Source of the DNA: Mesorhizobium prunaredense
GTDB lineage: Bacteria > Pseudomonadota > Alphaproteobacteria > Rhizobiales > Rhizobiaceae
Length of the DNA stretch: 64,000 nt
Direction: 5' to 3'
Assembly (NCBI RefSeq): GCF_900156895.1
Contig: NZ_FTPD01000003.1
Coordinates: 206,556 to 270,555, forward strand
Numbering within the stretch: position 1 is the stretch's first letter; every line of letters begins with the position of its first letter. Under the pieces are notes generated by a model. It did not search any database and was not told the origin of the DNA. It saw only the letters and a list, made by a program, of their open reading frames with translations. Positions 33,229-41,093 of this stretch are shown here, in pieces. Both the position numbers and the translations under genes were made by a program.

Positions 33229-33666
33229 ATGACTCCTCTATCCCTTGCGCTTGCTGTTCCCTGCGCCCCACGGAGACATCGCCACGTGCCCCCATTGCTG
33301 GACGGATTGCGGATTCTCGTTCTGGAGGATGAATTCCTGATCGCCATGGATGTCGAGCAGCTTTGCCGCGACTATGGCGCCGGCGATGTGGTCATCGCCC
33401 GCGATCTGGCTGAGATCGATCGGCAGAGCATTGCCTCGCGATTCGACGCGGCCATCGTCGACCTCATGCTGGGCGGCACTTCGACACTCGATTTCGCTTC
33501 GCGGCTGCGCGAAACGGGCGTGCCTTTCGTCTTCGCCTCCGGCTATTCCGACATGGACGAAATCAAGGTGGCGTTTCCGGATGTCAGATTGGTCACCAAG
33601 CCCTATTCGGGAGACGATCTCGTGGAGGCAGTGGCGTCGGCGTGCGGGCGCGGACCTGTTGTTTGA
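33229..33666 (+). CDS. Single-domain response regulator of FAT-GUY type
   Basis: A 145-residue protein consisting of a receiver only: ILVLEDEFLIAMDVEQ (acidic pocket), AAIVDLMLGG (phospho-Asp about residue 78), VPFVFASGYSD and LVTKPYSGDDL (Lys). The PFxFA(T/S)GY sequence marks the FAT-GUY receivers, which in Sphingomonas and relatives (SdrG type) modulate PhyR signalling. Its place 1 kb from nepR-ecfG-phyR supports that role. The start at 33229 follows AGGG. ATG 33205 and GTG 33286 remain possible. Confidence 0.85.
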   Translation: MTPLSLALAVPCAPRRHRHVPPLLDGLRILVLEDEFLIAMDVEQLCRDYGAGDVVIARDLAEIDRQSIASRFDAAIVDLMLGGTSTLDFASRLRETGVPFVFASGYSDMDEIKVAFPDVRLVTKPYSGDDLVEAVASACGRGPVV

Positions 33667-33719
33667 TGTCCGCAGACCGGAGCCCGATTACCGGGTCCCT
33701 CATTACCGGTGATCCGTAC

Positions 33720-34271
33720 TCAGGCGGCGTTCGACCCCGTCACCTGAGCCGAGATCGCATCCGGGCCAAACTCGTCGTCGCCGGAAATCTTCAGGATTTC
33801 CTGCAGCCGCGTGCGGGCGCGGCTGACGCGGCTCTTGATCGTTCCCACCGCACAGCCGCAAATTTCGGCGGCTTCCTCGTAGGAAAAGCCCGACGCGCCG
33901 ATGAGGATGATGGCTTCGCGCTGGTCCTCTGGCAATTGCTCGAGCGCGCTACGAAAGTCCTTGAGGTCGAGCTGGCCGTGCTGGGCCGGATGGACGGCTA
34001 ACCTGGCGGTCATGATGCCGTCGCTATCCTGCACCTCGCGGCCGCGCTTGCGCATCTGCGAATAGAATTCGTTGCGCAGGATGGTGAACAGCCATGCCTT
34101 GAGATTGGTGCCCGGCTCGAAGCTCTCATGCTTGTCCCACGCCTTGACCAGCGTTTCCTGCACCAGATCGTCGGCCTTGTCGGCGTTTTGCGTCAATGAC
34201 ACGGCAAAGGCCCGCAGGCTCGGAATCGAGGCGAGCAGATCCGTCTTGAAGCTCTGGGAGACGGCCGCCAT
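33720..34271 (-). CDS. ecfG: ECF sigma factor EcfG (general stress response)
   Basis: The 183-residue sigma factor has region 2 (FAVSLTQNADKADDLVQETLVKAWDKHESFEPGTNLKAWLFTILRNEFYSQMRKR) and region 4 (LPEDQREAIILIGASGFSYEEAAEICGCAVGTIKSRVSRARTRLQEIL) of the EcfG subfamily. It directs RNA polymerase to GGAAC-N16-CGTT promoters. It lies 3 bases after nepR in the same operon, opposite phyR, the canonical alphaproteobacterial arrangement. The operon itself has such a promoter, giving positive autoregulation. Confidence 0.96.
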   Translation of the reverse strand: MAAVSQSFKTDLLASIPSLRAFAVSLTQNADKADDLVQETLVKAWDKHESFEPGTNLKAWLFTILRNEFYSQMRKRGREVQDSDGIMTARLAVHPAQHGQLDLKDFRSALEQLPEDQREAIILIGASGFSYEEAAEICGCAVGTIKSRVSRARTRLQEILKISGDDEFGPDAISAQVTGSNAA

Positions 34272-34274
34272 GCC

Positions 34275-34472
34275 TCAGTCCTTTTTCCGTGCAGGTTGGG
34301 CCCGTTCCAACTGGCTGAGCAATTGGGCGAAGCGATCCGGCACGCTATCGGAGACCAGCTCGTCGTAATATTGTTTGAGTTTGCGGCCGATTTCCGAGTT
34401 TGGCCCGAGCGGGTCGCCGGAAGCAGCCCGGCGCCGGTTCGTTGCAGCGCCAGCCGTGTTGTCTTTCCTCAT
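34275..34472 (-). CDS. nepR: Anti-sigma factor NepR
   Basis: A 65-residue protein whose core (LGPNSEIGRKLKQYYDELVSDSVPDRFAQLLSQLE) is the NepR signature. NepR holds EcfG inactive until phosphorylated PhyR captures it. The start at 34472 gives normal family length; the longer frame upstream adds an unconserved Gly/Arg stretch. Confidence 0.95.
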   Translation of the reverse strand: MRKDNTAGAATNRRRAASGDPLGPNSEIGRKLKQYYDELVSDSVPDRFAQLLSQLERAQPARKKD

Positions 34473-34567
34473 GTCGCCATTTCGCCCTTCGTTCCCAGTA
34501 CCCTGCCGCCTTCCATACACGACGCAAAGCAGGCGGCCCCCTCGTCTGGTTGCCCGTCCCGATCCCA

Positions 34568-34592
34568 AACGCCTTCCGCTTACATTAGTTCC
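34568..34592 (-). promoter_or_regulatory. EcfG promoter of nepR-ecfG
   Basis: Minus strand GGAAC (34592-34588), N16, CGTT (34571-34568). Back to back with the phyR promoter, 8 bases apart. Confidence 0.9.
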
Positions 34593-34600
34593 AAGCCCTC

Positions 34601-34625
34601 GGAACTTTTTCGGAAAGCCGGCGTT
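34601..34625 (+). promoter_or_regulatory. EcfG promoter of phyR
   Basis: GGAAC (34601-34605), N16, CGTT (34622-34625), with the phyR ATG 83 bases downstream. Confidence 0.9.
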
Positions 34626-34707
34626 TATGCTTTCAGGGTTTATTTTCGGGGCTTGTCATCAGCTTGGCCTGCTATCTATGCAATTACGTCAGAGGGAGAC
34701 GTCCATC

Positions 34708-35502
34708 ATGAGCCTATCCGCAACCATCGCTCCACACCTGCCGTTCCTGCGCCGCTTTTCGCGGGCCGTCTCCGGATCGCAGGAGAGTGGCGACGCGCTG
34801 GTCGCTGCGATGCTCGAAGCCATCATCGCCGACGTCGACATCTTTCCGACCGCGTCGAACGACCGCATCGCGCTCTACAAGGTCTTCGCCAGGCTGTTCA
34901 CCTCGGTCGCCATCCGCGTTCCGCAAGAACACCCGCAGTCGGCGTGGGAACAGCGCGCCGCCGCCAATCTGAACGCGATCTCACCCCGTCCCCGCCAGGC
35001 CTTCCTGCTGGTCGCCGTCGAAGGTTTCAGCGAAGACGAGGCGGCGGAGATTCTCGACGTCGACGATCAGGAGTTCTCCGAGCTTCTTGCCGAGGCCAGC
35101 AACGAGATTTCCCGCCAAGTGGCAACCGATGTGCTGATCATCGAGGACGAGCCGCTGATCGCCATGGACATCGAGCAAATGGTCGAGAGCCTGGGCCATC
35201 GCGTTGTCGGAACGGCGCGTACCCATGCCGAGGCGGTGGCGATGTTCGCCAAGACGCGGCCGAAGATGGTGCTGGCCGACATCCAGCTTGCCGACGGCAG
35301 CTCGGGCATCGAAGCGGTCAACGAGATCCTGTCGACCACCCCGGTGCCGGTGATCTTCATCACCGCTTTTCCCGAGCGCCTCCTTACCGGCGAGCGGCCG
35401 GAGCCGGCCTTCCTCGTCACCAAGCCGTTCAATCCGGAGATGGTCAAGGCCCTGATCAGCCAGGCGCTGTTCTTCGACCGGCATGCGAAAGCCGCTGCAT
35501 AG
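34708..35502 (+). CDS. phyR: Anti-anti-sigma response regulator PhyR
   Basis: The 264-residue protein has an N-terminal ECF-sigma-like domain (about 1-140, LPFLRRFSRAVSGSQESGDALV ... SPRPRQAFLLVAVEGFSEDEAAEIL) and a C-terminal receiver (VLIIEDEPLIAMDIEQ; phospho-Asp191 in VLADIQLADG; VTKPFNPEMV). On phosphorylation the sigma-like half binds NepR and frees EcfG. The start at 34708 is preceded by GGAG. Longer frames upstream run across the divergent promoters and are not coding. Confidence 0.96.
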   Translation: MSLSATIAPHLPFLRRFSRAVSGSQESGDALVAAMLEAIIADVDIFPTASNDRIALYKVFARLFTSVAIRVPQEHPQSAWEQRAAANLNAISPRPRQAFLLVAVEGFSEDEAAEILDVDDQEFSELLAEASNEISRQVATDVLIIEDEPLIAMDIEQMVESLGHRVVGTARTHAEAVAMFAKTRPKMVLADIQLADGSSGIEAVNEILSTTPVPVIFITAFPERLLTGERPEPAFLVTKPFNPEMVKALISQALFFDRHAKAAA

Positions 35503-35521
35503 GGCCGGGCAGCCCGGCCCT
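35501..35521 (+). terminator. GC-rich hairpin at the end of phyR
   Basis: AGGGCCGGGC and GCCCGGCCCT form a perfect inverted repeat that begins inside the stop codon. No clear T-tract follows, so termination may be weak. Confidence 0.45.
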
Positions 35522-35677
35522 GAGCGCCCCTTTCCACAGTTCCTCAGATCGCCCGTTTTCCACAGACGGTAGGACTGGCCGCTTGCGGCCGGCACACGTC
35601 ACTTGCAACTCACCTGCGCATGACGATCCAATTCGAGCCGGAAAGCTTTCCAGGGATCGTCTTTTTCGGGAAATGCT

Positions 35678-35702
35678 GGAACAAACGGCAGCGAAAGACG
35701 TT
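35678..35702 (+). promoter_or_regulatory. EcfG promoter of the DUF1328 gene
   Basis: GGAAC (35678-35682), N16, CGTT (35699-35702), with the ATG 29 bases further on. Confidence 0.87.
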
Positions 35703-35731
35703 TTTGGCATACTATTTGAAGGAGATGGACC

Positions 35732-35899
35732 ATGCTTTACTGGGCCCTCGTATTTCTCGTCGTTGCGATCATTGCAGGCGCTCTTGGTTTCGGCGGCATC
35801 GCCGGCACTTCGGCTGGTATAGCGCAGATACTGTTTTTCATCTTTCTCGCTTTCCTGATCATTTCGCTTATTGCGGGCCTGTTCAAACGCGCGTCGTGA
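35732..35899 (+). CDS. DUF1328 (YtjA-like) small membrane protein
   Basis: A 55-residue protein, [20 protein letters not shown], then [20 protein letters not shown] and [15 protein letters not shown], with two membrane helices joined by a Gly-rich turn as in the DUF1328 family. AAGGAG lies 9 bases before the ATG. The EcfG promoter makes it part of the stress regulon. The role of the family is not established. Confidence 0.88.
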   Translation: MLYWALVFLVVAIIAGALGFGGIAGTSAGIAQILFFIFLAFLIISLIAGLFKRAS

Positions 35900-35994
35900 A
35901 CTGCGATCGAACACTGGGAGCCGCACCCCTCAAGCGGTTTCCAGCGACCGCCGGCGGTGTCCTTAGCCGGACGTCGCTCGGCGGACTTCTTTTG

Positions 35995-36019
35995 GGAACC
36001 CATTTTTCCGTCAGCCGTT
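35995..36019 (+). promoter_or_regulatory. EcfG promoter of the HWE kinase at 36049
   Basis: GGAAC (35995-35999), N16, CGTT (36016-36019), 30 bases before the ATG. Confidence 0.87.
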
Positions 36020-36048
36020 CAGCACGGAGGGGGTGGGTGAAGTGAACG

Positions 36049-37128
36049 ATGCAATCCAGAACCGGAGACATGAAAGACGGCGGACGGAGCGATGAGATCA
36101 TCGCTTTGCAGTCCGCTGAGAGTGGAATGCAGCTTGGCCGGGCCCTTCTCCATGCGCTGCACAACGCCGGCATTTCGGTTCTCTATCAGGATCGCGAGAT
36201 GAAAACCGTCTGGGCCCGCAACATGCGCCCGCCCTGGATTTCCGACACGGGGGTTTCCGACACGGGGGGTTCGGAGACGGGGGTTTCCGACACGGGCGAC
36301 AGCAACGGCATCCTGCCGCTTGCGCAGGCGGAGCGCATCGGCGCGGCCAAACGCAAGGTCGTCGCATCCGGCAATCCGGAACATCTTGAGCTCAGCATTC
36401 CCGCCGACGATGGCGTCCGCTGGTTCCAAATATGGATAGACGCGGATCATGACGACGGCGGCGCCGTGCAGGGCGTCGTCACCACCATGGTCGAAACGAC
36501 CGAGCAGAAACGTCGCGAGCAAACCCTGAAGACGCTGCTGCGCGAGGTCAGCCACCGTTCGAAGAACCTATTGGCCATCATCCAGAGCATCGCCACCCAG
36601 ACCAGCCGTTATTCGGACACGCTCAGTGATTTCCTGACACGCTTTCGCGGCCGGCTGCAGTCGCTTGCCTCATCCCAGGACCTGGTGACCTCGTCCAACT
36701 GGCGGGGAGCGGCACTGCGCGAACTGGTGTCCGGCCAGGTCGGCCGCTATGGAGCCGACCCTGTGCGCAGCCTGCGTTTTCGCGGTGCGAACCCATACCT
36801 CAATCCCAATGCGGCCCTGCATATCGGCTTGGCCATGCACGAGCTTGCCGTCAATTCTGTCAGCTACGGCGCTCTGTCGCGAGCCGACGGGTTCGTCGAG
36901 GTGACGGCCGACCTGACGGCCGCTTCCGCTGGCGAGACCGCGCTGTCGCTGACATGGGCCGAGGCCATCGGAGCCAATGACAATCAGCCGAGCGAGAAGC
37001 GCTTTGGCAGCGTCGCGCTCGAGCGCGTCGTGCCTGCGTCGTTGAACGGCACGGCGAAACTTGAAATCACCGGGGATCGTCTCGAATACCATCTTGTCGT
37101 TCCTCGCGGCAATTTCGAGACGGATTGA
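36049..37128 (+). CDS. HWE/HisKA2-type sensor histidine kinase with PAS-like domain
   Basis: The 359-residue soluble kinase has a PAS-like N-terminal domain (about 20-155, ALHNAGISVLYQDREMKTVWARNM) and a kinase core with His169 in LREVSHRSKNLLAIIQSIATQT, N box MHELAVNSVSYGALS and the LTWAEA motif. Inside the PAS-like domain residues 65-84 are four tandem SDTGx units coded by a 15-bp repeat. An EcfG promoter stands directly upstream, so the kinase would be made by the response it may feed. A second in-frame ATG at 36070 is possible. Confidence 0.87.
   Translation: MQSRTGDMKDGGRSDEIIALQSAESGMQLGRALLHALHNAGISVLYQDREMKTVWARNMRPPWISDTGVSDTGGSETGVSDTGDSNGILPLAQAERIGAAKRKVVASGNPEHLELSIPADDGVRWFQIWIDADHDDGGAVQGVVTTMVETTEQKRREQTLKTLLREVSHRSKNLLAIIQSIATQTSRYSDTLSDFLTRFRGRLQSLASSQDLVTSSNWRGAALRELVSGQVGRYGADPVRSLRFRGANPYLNPNAALHIGLAMHELAVNSVSYGALSRADGFVEVTADLTAASAGETALSLTWAEAIGANDNQPSEKRFGSVALERVVPASLNGTAKLEITGDRLEYHLVVPRGNFETD
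36241..36300 (+). repeat. 15-bp tandem repeat, four copies, in the HWE kinase
   Basis: TCCGACACGGGGGTT-like units at 36241, 36256, 36271 and 36286 code for SDTGV, SDTGG, SETGV and SDTGD. The frame is kept. Confidence 0.92.
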
Positions 37129-37312
37129 ACGGACAACAGCCGAGCCCAAGAGAGCTGGGACCAAGAGGGTTGGGGCCAAGGGGGTGGGCCAAGAGCTGGG
37201 ATCGATACCGGCCGCGCCGGCTTAACCATCTGTTCACCATAAAGCTCGATGCTGTTTTTTCTTCAGACACCACTCCGCATGAGGTCTATCGCAGTTGCTG
37301 CGCACGGGAGGA

Positions 37313-37495
37313 ATGGCTTTGACGGTTGCCGACATCAACAGGCTGGAACAGGCCGCACGCGTTTCGATGAGCGGGTTTCAGGATCTCGAAGCATCCGCAA
37401 TGCGTTCGCCCCGTGCTTCCTCGCCGATCCCCGGCCTCGCCGCAATCGGGCTGGCTGCAGTGGCCGTCCTGGCCGCCGCGTTCCAATTGGTCTAA
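37313..37495 (+). CDS. Small hypothetical protein with C-terminal membrane helix
   Basis: A 60-residue ORF (MALTVADINRLEQAARVSMS ... IPGLAAIGLAAVAVLAAAFQLV) preceded by GGGAGGA. It has a polar helix followed by one tail-anchor-like segment. No family is recognised and no EcfG promoter is seen. The 180 bases before it include G-rich, imperfectly repeated GGGCCAAGAG-like units. Confidence 0.5.
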   Translation: MALTVADINRLEQAARVSMSGFQDLEASAMRSPRASSPIPGLAAIGLAAVAVLAAAFQLV

Positions 37496-37653
37496 TGCAT
37501 GTCGCGCAAAAGCTGCCCTCGGGCTTGAACCGAGGGTGTGCAGCGGTTTTGCGATAACAATTTGAAGCAAAGCGTCGGACGCAAAGTGGCCGGCGGCTCG
37601 TGTTTGGCTCACGCCGATCTGTTTCTCCAATGGTCGCACCAGCCTGCATCGCA

Positions 37654-37678
37654 GGAACTTTGAGGGATGTTGCCCGTT
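37654..37678 (+). promoter_or_regulatory. EcfG promoter of the gene at 37701
   Basis: GGAAC (37654-37658), N16, CGTT (37675-37678), 22 bases before the ATG. Confidence 0.85.
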
Positions 37679-37700
37679 CTATGGCGGGAGGACCGTCGCC

Positions 37701-38027
37701 ATGGAACATATCGCTGCCGTGCTGCTGGTCATCGGCTGTTCGAACACGATGACCGAGTGCCGCGAACTGCCGGTATCGGTGAGCGTTTTCGAAACCGCTC
37801 AGGAGTGCACCGCCGCGCGTCCGTTTGCCCTGGGCGACGTGCAGGGTCAGGCTCCGCGCATCATTGCCAAATGCCTTTCCGTCGATCCGGCGCTCGAGGA
37901 TGATTACGACCGGATCGTCTGGAACGTGCGCCCGGACGGCACGCTCGACGCGTCCGTAGAGATTTCCGATCTTGAGGTCGCGTTGAGCGGCGCGCGTTCG
38001 GAAAAAGACTCTCTTAGCCAACAATGA
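37701..38027 (+). CDS. Hypothetical stress-regulated protein
   Basis: A 108-residue protein (MEHIAAVLLVIGCSNTMTECRELPVSVSVFETAQECTAARPFAL) with a hydrophobic start and four cysteines, probably exported with two disulfides. GGGAGGA lies well placed before the ATG, and a perfect EcfG promoter precedes it. Uncharacterised. Confidence 0.75.
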   Translation: MEHIAAVLLVIGCSNTMTECRELPVSVSVFETAQECTAARPFALGDVQGQAPRIIAKCLSVDPALEDDYDRIVWNVRPDGTLDASVEISDLEVALSGARSEKDSLSQQ

Positions 38028-38108
38028 AATCGAGCAGGCAAAACGCTTTTTCGCATGATAAGTGACGAGTGGAGCTACAAGTGAGGAAAAAGGCGAGGAG
38101 TGACCCCT

Positions 38109-38351
38109 ATGCGGAAGATGATTATTGCCATGGTTGCCGCGATCGCGGTCAGCGGTTGCAGCACCACCGAGCAGGATGTCGGCGTCGGTGCCGGTGTCGG
38201 CGCTCTGGCCGGCGGCCTGATTGACGGCGGCAAGGGTGCGCTGGTGGGCGCAGCCATCGGTGCCGGTACCGGCCTGCTGGTGCGCAACCTGCGCAATGGC
38301 TATTGCCAGTACCGCGACAACCGTGGCCGTCTCTTTACGGCTCGCTGCTGA
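38109..38351 (+). CDS. Glycine-zipper lipoprotein
   Basis: An 80-residue protein with a lipoprotein signal (MRKMIIAMVAAIAVSGC) and a Gly/Ala-rich zipper (VGAGVGALAGGLIDGGKGALVGAAIGAGTG), ending with a conserved-looking GYCQYRDNRGRLFTARC tail. This is the YMGG-like/glycine-zipper envelope family, probably at the outer membrane. The start at 38109 follows GGCGAGGAG. Confidence 0.82.
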   Translation: MRKMIIAMVAAIAVSGCSTTEQDVGVGAGVGALAGGLIDGGKGALVGAAIGAGTGLLVRNLRNGYCQYRDNRGRLFTARC

Positions 38352-38381
38352 TCCATTTCAAACGCAAGAGCATCAGAAGCG

Positions 38382-38405
38382 GAGACCGGACGAGCCCGGT
38401 CTCTG
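38382..38405 (+). terminator. Hairpin after the glycine-zipper gene
   Basis: GAGACCGG (38382-38389) and CCGGTCTC (38396-38403) form a stem between two convergent genes. The following T-tract is short. Confidence 0.45.
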
Positions 38406-38435
38406 TTTCGGAAACGAACGGTTTGCGGCAGCGTT

Positions 38436-40097
38436 TCAGTCCGACAGCGGGATCCTGATTTCCACGCTCAATCCGCCATTGTGAAAATCGCGATTGATCG
38501 TACCGCGCAATTCGCGCGTCACGTTCAGATCGATCAGCTTGGTGCCAAAACCGGTTTTGACAGGTGCTTCGAGCTTCTTCTTGCCGGCTTCGCGCCAGTT
38601 GAGAACCAGCGTCCGGTCGCTCCTGCGGCCTTCGACCGACCAGTCGACCTTGAGCGACCAATCGCCGTTCCTGGTATTGGCCGAATTGCCGGTTTCGCCA
38701 TATTTCAGCGCGTTCGTCGCCAGTTCGTGAAAGGTCAGGCCGAGCGCTTGCGTCGTCGTCTCGTCGAGCAACACCTCTGGCCCCGACAATATCCCGTCGG
38801 GAAGCTCCTTGCCGAACACCTGGCCAAGCTCGATGCGCAAGAGGTCGCCAAGATCGGCCTTCTGCCAGCGCGAGCGCGTCAGCATGTCCTGGGACGCCGC
38901 CATCGCTTGCAGCCGGGCCGAAAAGGAGGACGAGAACTCGTGGACGTCGGTGGCGTGCGATGCCGTCTGGCGCGCGATCGCCAGCACCCGCGTGATCGAG
39001 TTCTTGATGCGGTGCTTCATCTCCTGCAGCATCAGGTCTTTTTCGAGCAGGCTTTTTTCCGTGGTCTCATGAAGCAGCGAGACCGCGTCATAGGCCCGCT
39101 CCTGATAGCGGGCCACCAGCGCGATGGTTCCCGCGAGCAGCAGTCCGAACAGGCCGAGCATCACCGGAATGGCGCGCGAGGAGGGTTGCGAGAACGCGCT
39201 TGTCGGCCTGAACAGGACGGTCCATGGACGTCCGGCGATGGTGAGTTCGCGAGAAACCAGCAACCTGTCGCCGAAGCTCGACGCCGGCGGCGTTTCCGAC
39301 TGGAACAAAAGATGGTCGGCATCCACCTTGCCGTCATAGATTTCGATGTTGACCGGCAGCAGCGGTGTCCGGCTGAGCGCGGTCTGGAACAGGTCGCGGG
39401 CGCGGAACGCCGCATAAAGAAAGCCTGTTGTCGAGGATCTGGACGCATCGATGCCGTCCGCCGCGGTTTCGATGTTGAGCCGCACGAAGACCAGGAAGCC
39501 GGTGAAGGTCTGCGCGGCACCTGTTTCCTGGCCTAGCTGCACGCGCCCGCTCGCGTGCTGCTGGTTGTCGGCCATCGCCCTTTCGATCGCCTCGCGCCGC
39601 ACCGGTTCGGTGAACATGTCGTAGCCGATGCCGGATTGATTGGAAGGGTCCAGCGGCTCGAACAGCGTGATGGGCGCACGCCATGGCAGCGCTGTCGAGG
39701 CCGGATAGATCGCATCGCTGACGCCATAGTCGTGCAGGATGGCACGCTCGACCGCTGCCTCGTCGCCGGCTCTCACCAGCCGGAGAAAGCCGATGCCGCG
39801 CAGGCCGGCGAAATTGTCGTTGATACCCAGCGCATCGAAGAACGCCTTGAACTCGCCCCGCGAAATGTTGCCATTGCGAGCCTCGAACAGCGCATGTGTC
39901 GATCGCAGCAGTGACAGATGCAGGTCGATGCGGCTATCGATCCGGTTGAGGGCGTCGTCCGCCGTCGCCTCGAATTTGATGCGCGCCGCTTCCTGCGTGG
40001 CGAAATAGGCGAATCCCGCCATCGTCAGGCTGATCAGCGCGACGGCGATGAAAGCGACGATCGGGAAGAACTTCTTCAAGTTGCTGCTGCGGCCCAT
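38436..40097 (-). CDS. Membrane-bound HWE sensor histidine kinase with CHASE domain
   Basis: The 553-residue kinase has a first membrane helix (VAFIAVALISLTMAGFAYFAT), a periplasmic CHASE domain (about 65-260), a second helix (IPVMLGLFGLLLAGTIALVARY), and an HWE core with His362 in LQEMKHRIKNSITRVLAIARQT, FHELATNALKYGE and LNWREAG. CHASE domains sense extracellular small molecules in kinases and cyclases. The start at 40097 (MGRSSNLKK) is preceded by GGGGAACC. With the two other HWE kinases it makes three within 11 kb of phyR. Confidence 0.9.
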   Translation of the reverse strand: MGRSSNLKKFFPIVAFIAVALISLTMAGFAYFATQEAARIKFEATADDALNRIDSRIDLHLSLLRSTHALFEARNGNISRGEFKAFFDALGINDNFAGLRGIGFLRLVRAGDEAAVERAILHDYGVSDAIYPASTALPWRAPITLFEPLDPSNQSGIGYDMFTEPVRREAIERAMADNQQHASGRVQLGQETGAAQTFTGFLVFVRLNIETAADGIDASRSSTTGFLYAAFRARDLFQTALSRTPLLPVNIEIYDGKVDADHLLFQSETPPASSFGDRLLVSRELTIAGRPWTVLFRPTSAFSQPSSRAIPVMLGLFGLLLAGTIALVARYQERAYDAVSLLHETTEKSLLEKDLMLQEMKHRIKNSITRVLAIARQTASHATDVHEFSSSFSARLQAMAASQDMLTRSRWQKADLGDLLRIELGQVFGKELPDGILSGPEVLLDETTTQALGLTFHELATNALKYGETGNSANTRNGDWSLKVDWSVEGRRSDRTLVLNWREAGKKKLEAPVKTGFGTKLIDLNVTRELRGTINRDFHNGGLSVEIRIPLSD

Positions 40098-40205
40098 GGT
40101 TCCCCATCTTATGGGCAAGTCCCCGTGGCAACACAATGGCGCGGCCAAACCATCATGACGGCTGGCATATCACATGACAGGTAGTTAGCCGGCTTTTTTG
40201 AAGCT

Positions 40206-41000
40206 TCAGGCAGCGATCTTCAGCGCGCCCGGGCCCGGAATGGCGCCGGGCGGACACTTGCCCAGAATGATCATGCCGAGCACCTCGTCCTGGGTCACGT
40301 CGCCGGTGCGCGCCGTTCCAACGACCCGACCATTCTTCATGACGCAGACGCGGTCGGCAAGCTCGAACACATCGTGGATGTCATGGCTGATCAGGAAGAT
40401 GCCGATGCCGTCGGCCTTGAGCTGCATGACCAGTTCGCCGACCTGCGCCGTTTCCTGCGGTCCCAGCGCCGCCGTCGGCTCATCCATGATCAGGATGCGG
40501 GCGTTGAACAGGATGGCGCGCGCGATCGCCACCGACTGCCGCTGGCCGCCCGAAAGCTTGACCACCGGATCCTTGAAGCGCTGGAAGCGAGGATTGAGCC
40601 TGCCCATCACCTTGCGCGCCTCGGCCTCCATGGCGCCATCGTCGAGCGTGCCCCAGCCGGTCATCAGCTCGCGGCCGAGGAACAGGTTGGCGGCGGCGTC
40701 GACATTGTCGGCGAGCGCCAGCGTCTGGTAGATCGTCTCGATGCCGTATTTCTTGGCGTCGCGTGGATTGGCGATCGAGGCCTCTTCGCCATTGACGAAG
40801 ATCTGGCCCGAATCGCGCTTGTAGGCGCCGGACAGGATCTTGATCAGCGTCGACTTTCCAGCACCGTTGTGGCCGAGCAGCGCCACAACCTCGCCCGGGA
40901 AAAGGTCGATCGACGCATCGTCGACGGCGCGAATGCCGCCGAAGGCAATCGAGATGTTGCGCATATCGATCAGTGGCGTGGGAGCAGTCGTGTCAGCCAT
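40206..41000 (-). CDS. xylG: Sugar ABC transporter ATP-binding protein, xylose type
   Basis: The 264-residue single ATPase domain has Walker [12 protein letters not shown], signature [16 protein letters not shown], and Walker [13 protein letters not shown]. Unlike E. coli XylG it has one ATPase half rather than two, as is usual in FrcA-like rhizobial systems. It is third in the operon xylF-xylH-xylG. The xylose label rests on the permease and binding-protein type. Confidence 0.82.
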   Translation of the reverse strand: MADTTAPTPLIDMRNISIAFGGIRAVDDASIDLFPGEVVALLGHNGAGKSTLIKILSGAYKRDSGQIFVNGEEASIANPRDAKKYGIETIYQTLALADNVDAAANLFLGRELMTGWGTLDDGAMEAEARKVMGRLNPRFQRFKDPVVKLSGGQRQSVAIARAILFNARILIMDEPTAALGPQETAQVGELVMQLKADGIGIFLISHDIHDVFELADRVCVMKNGRVVGTARTGDVTQDEVLGMIILGKCPPGAIPGPGALKIAA

Positions 41001-41040
41001 GATCGTTCCTCTCTATGGTTTTGCCGAGCATGATGTTGAA

Positions 41041-41077
41041 CCGAAACGGATGTCCACTTTTCGCTGACGCGGAGCTT
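41041..41077 (-). repeat. Interspersed repeat family 2, copy B
   Basis: Inverted copy of the repeat at 31311, in the gap between xylH and xylG. The surrounding GAGCATGAT (near 41027) and ATCATGCTC (41088-41096) make the whole gap a large imperfect palindrome. Confidence 0.6.
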
Positions 41078-41093
41078 CGGCTCGGGATCATGC

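Noticed and set aside
34296..35822. A 508-residue open frame over nepR and phyR
   Set aside because: Out of frame with phyR and crosses the divergent promoters; a shadow.
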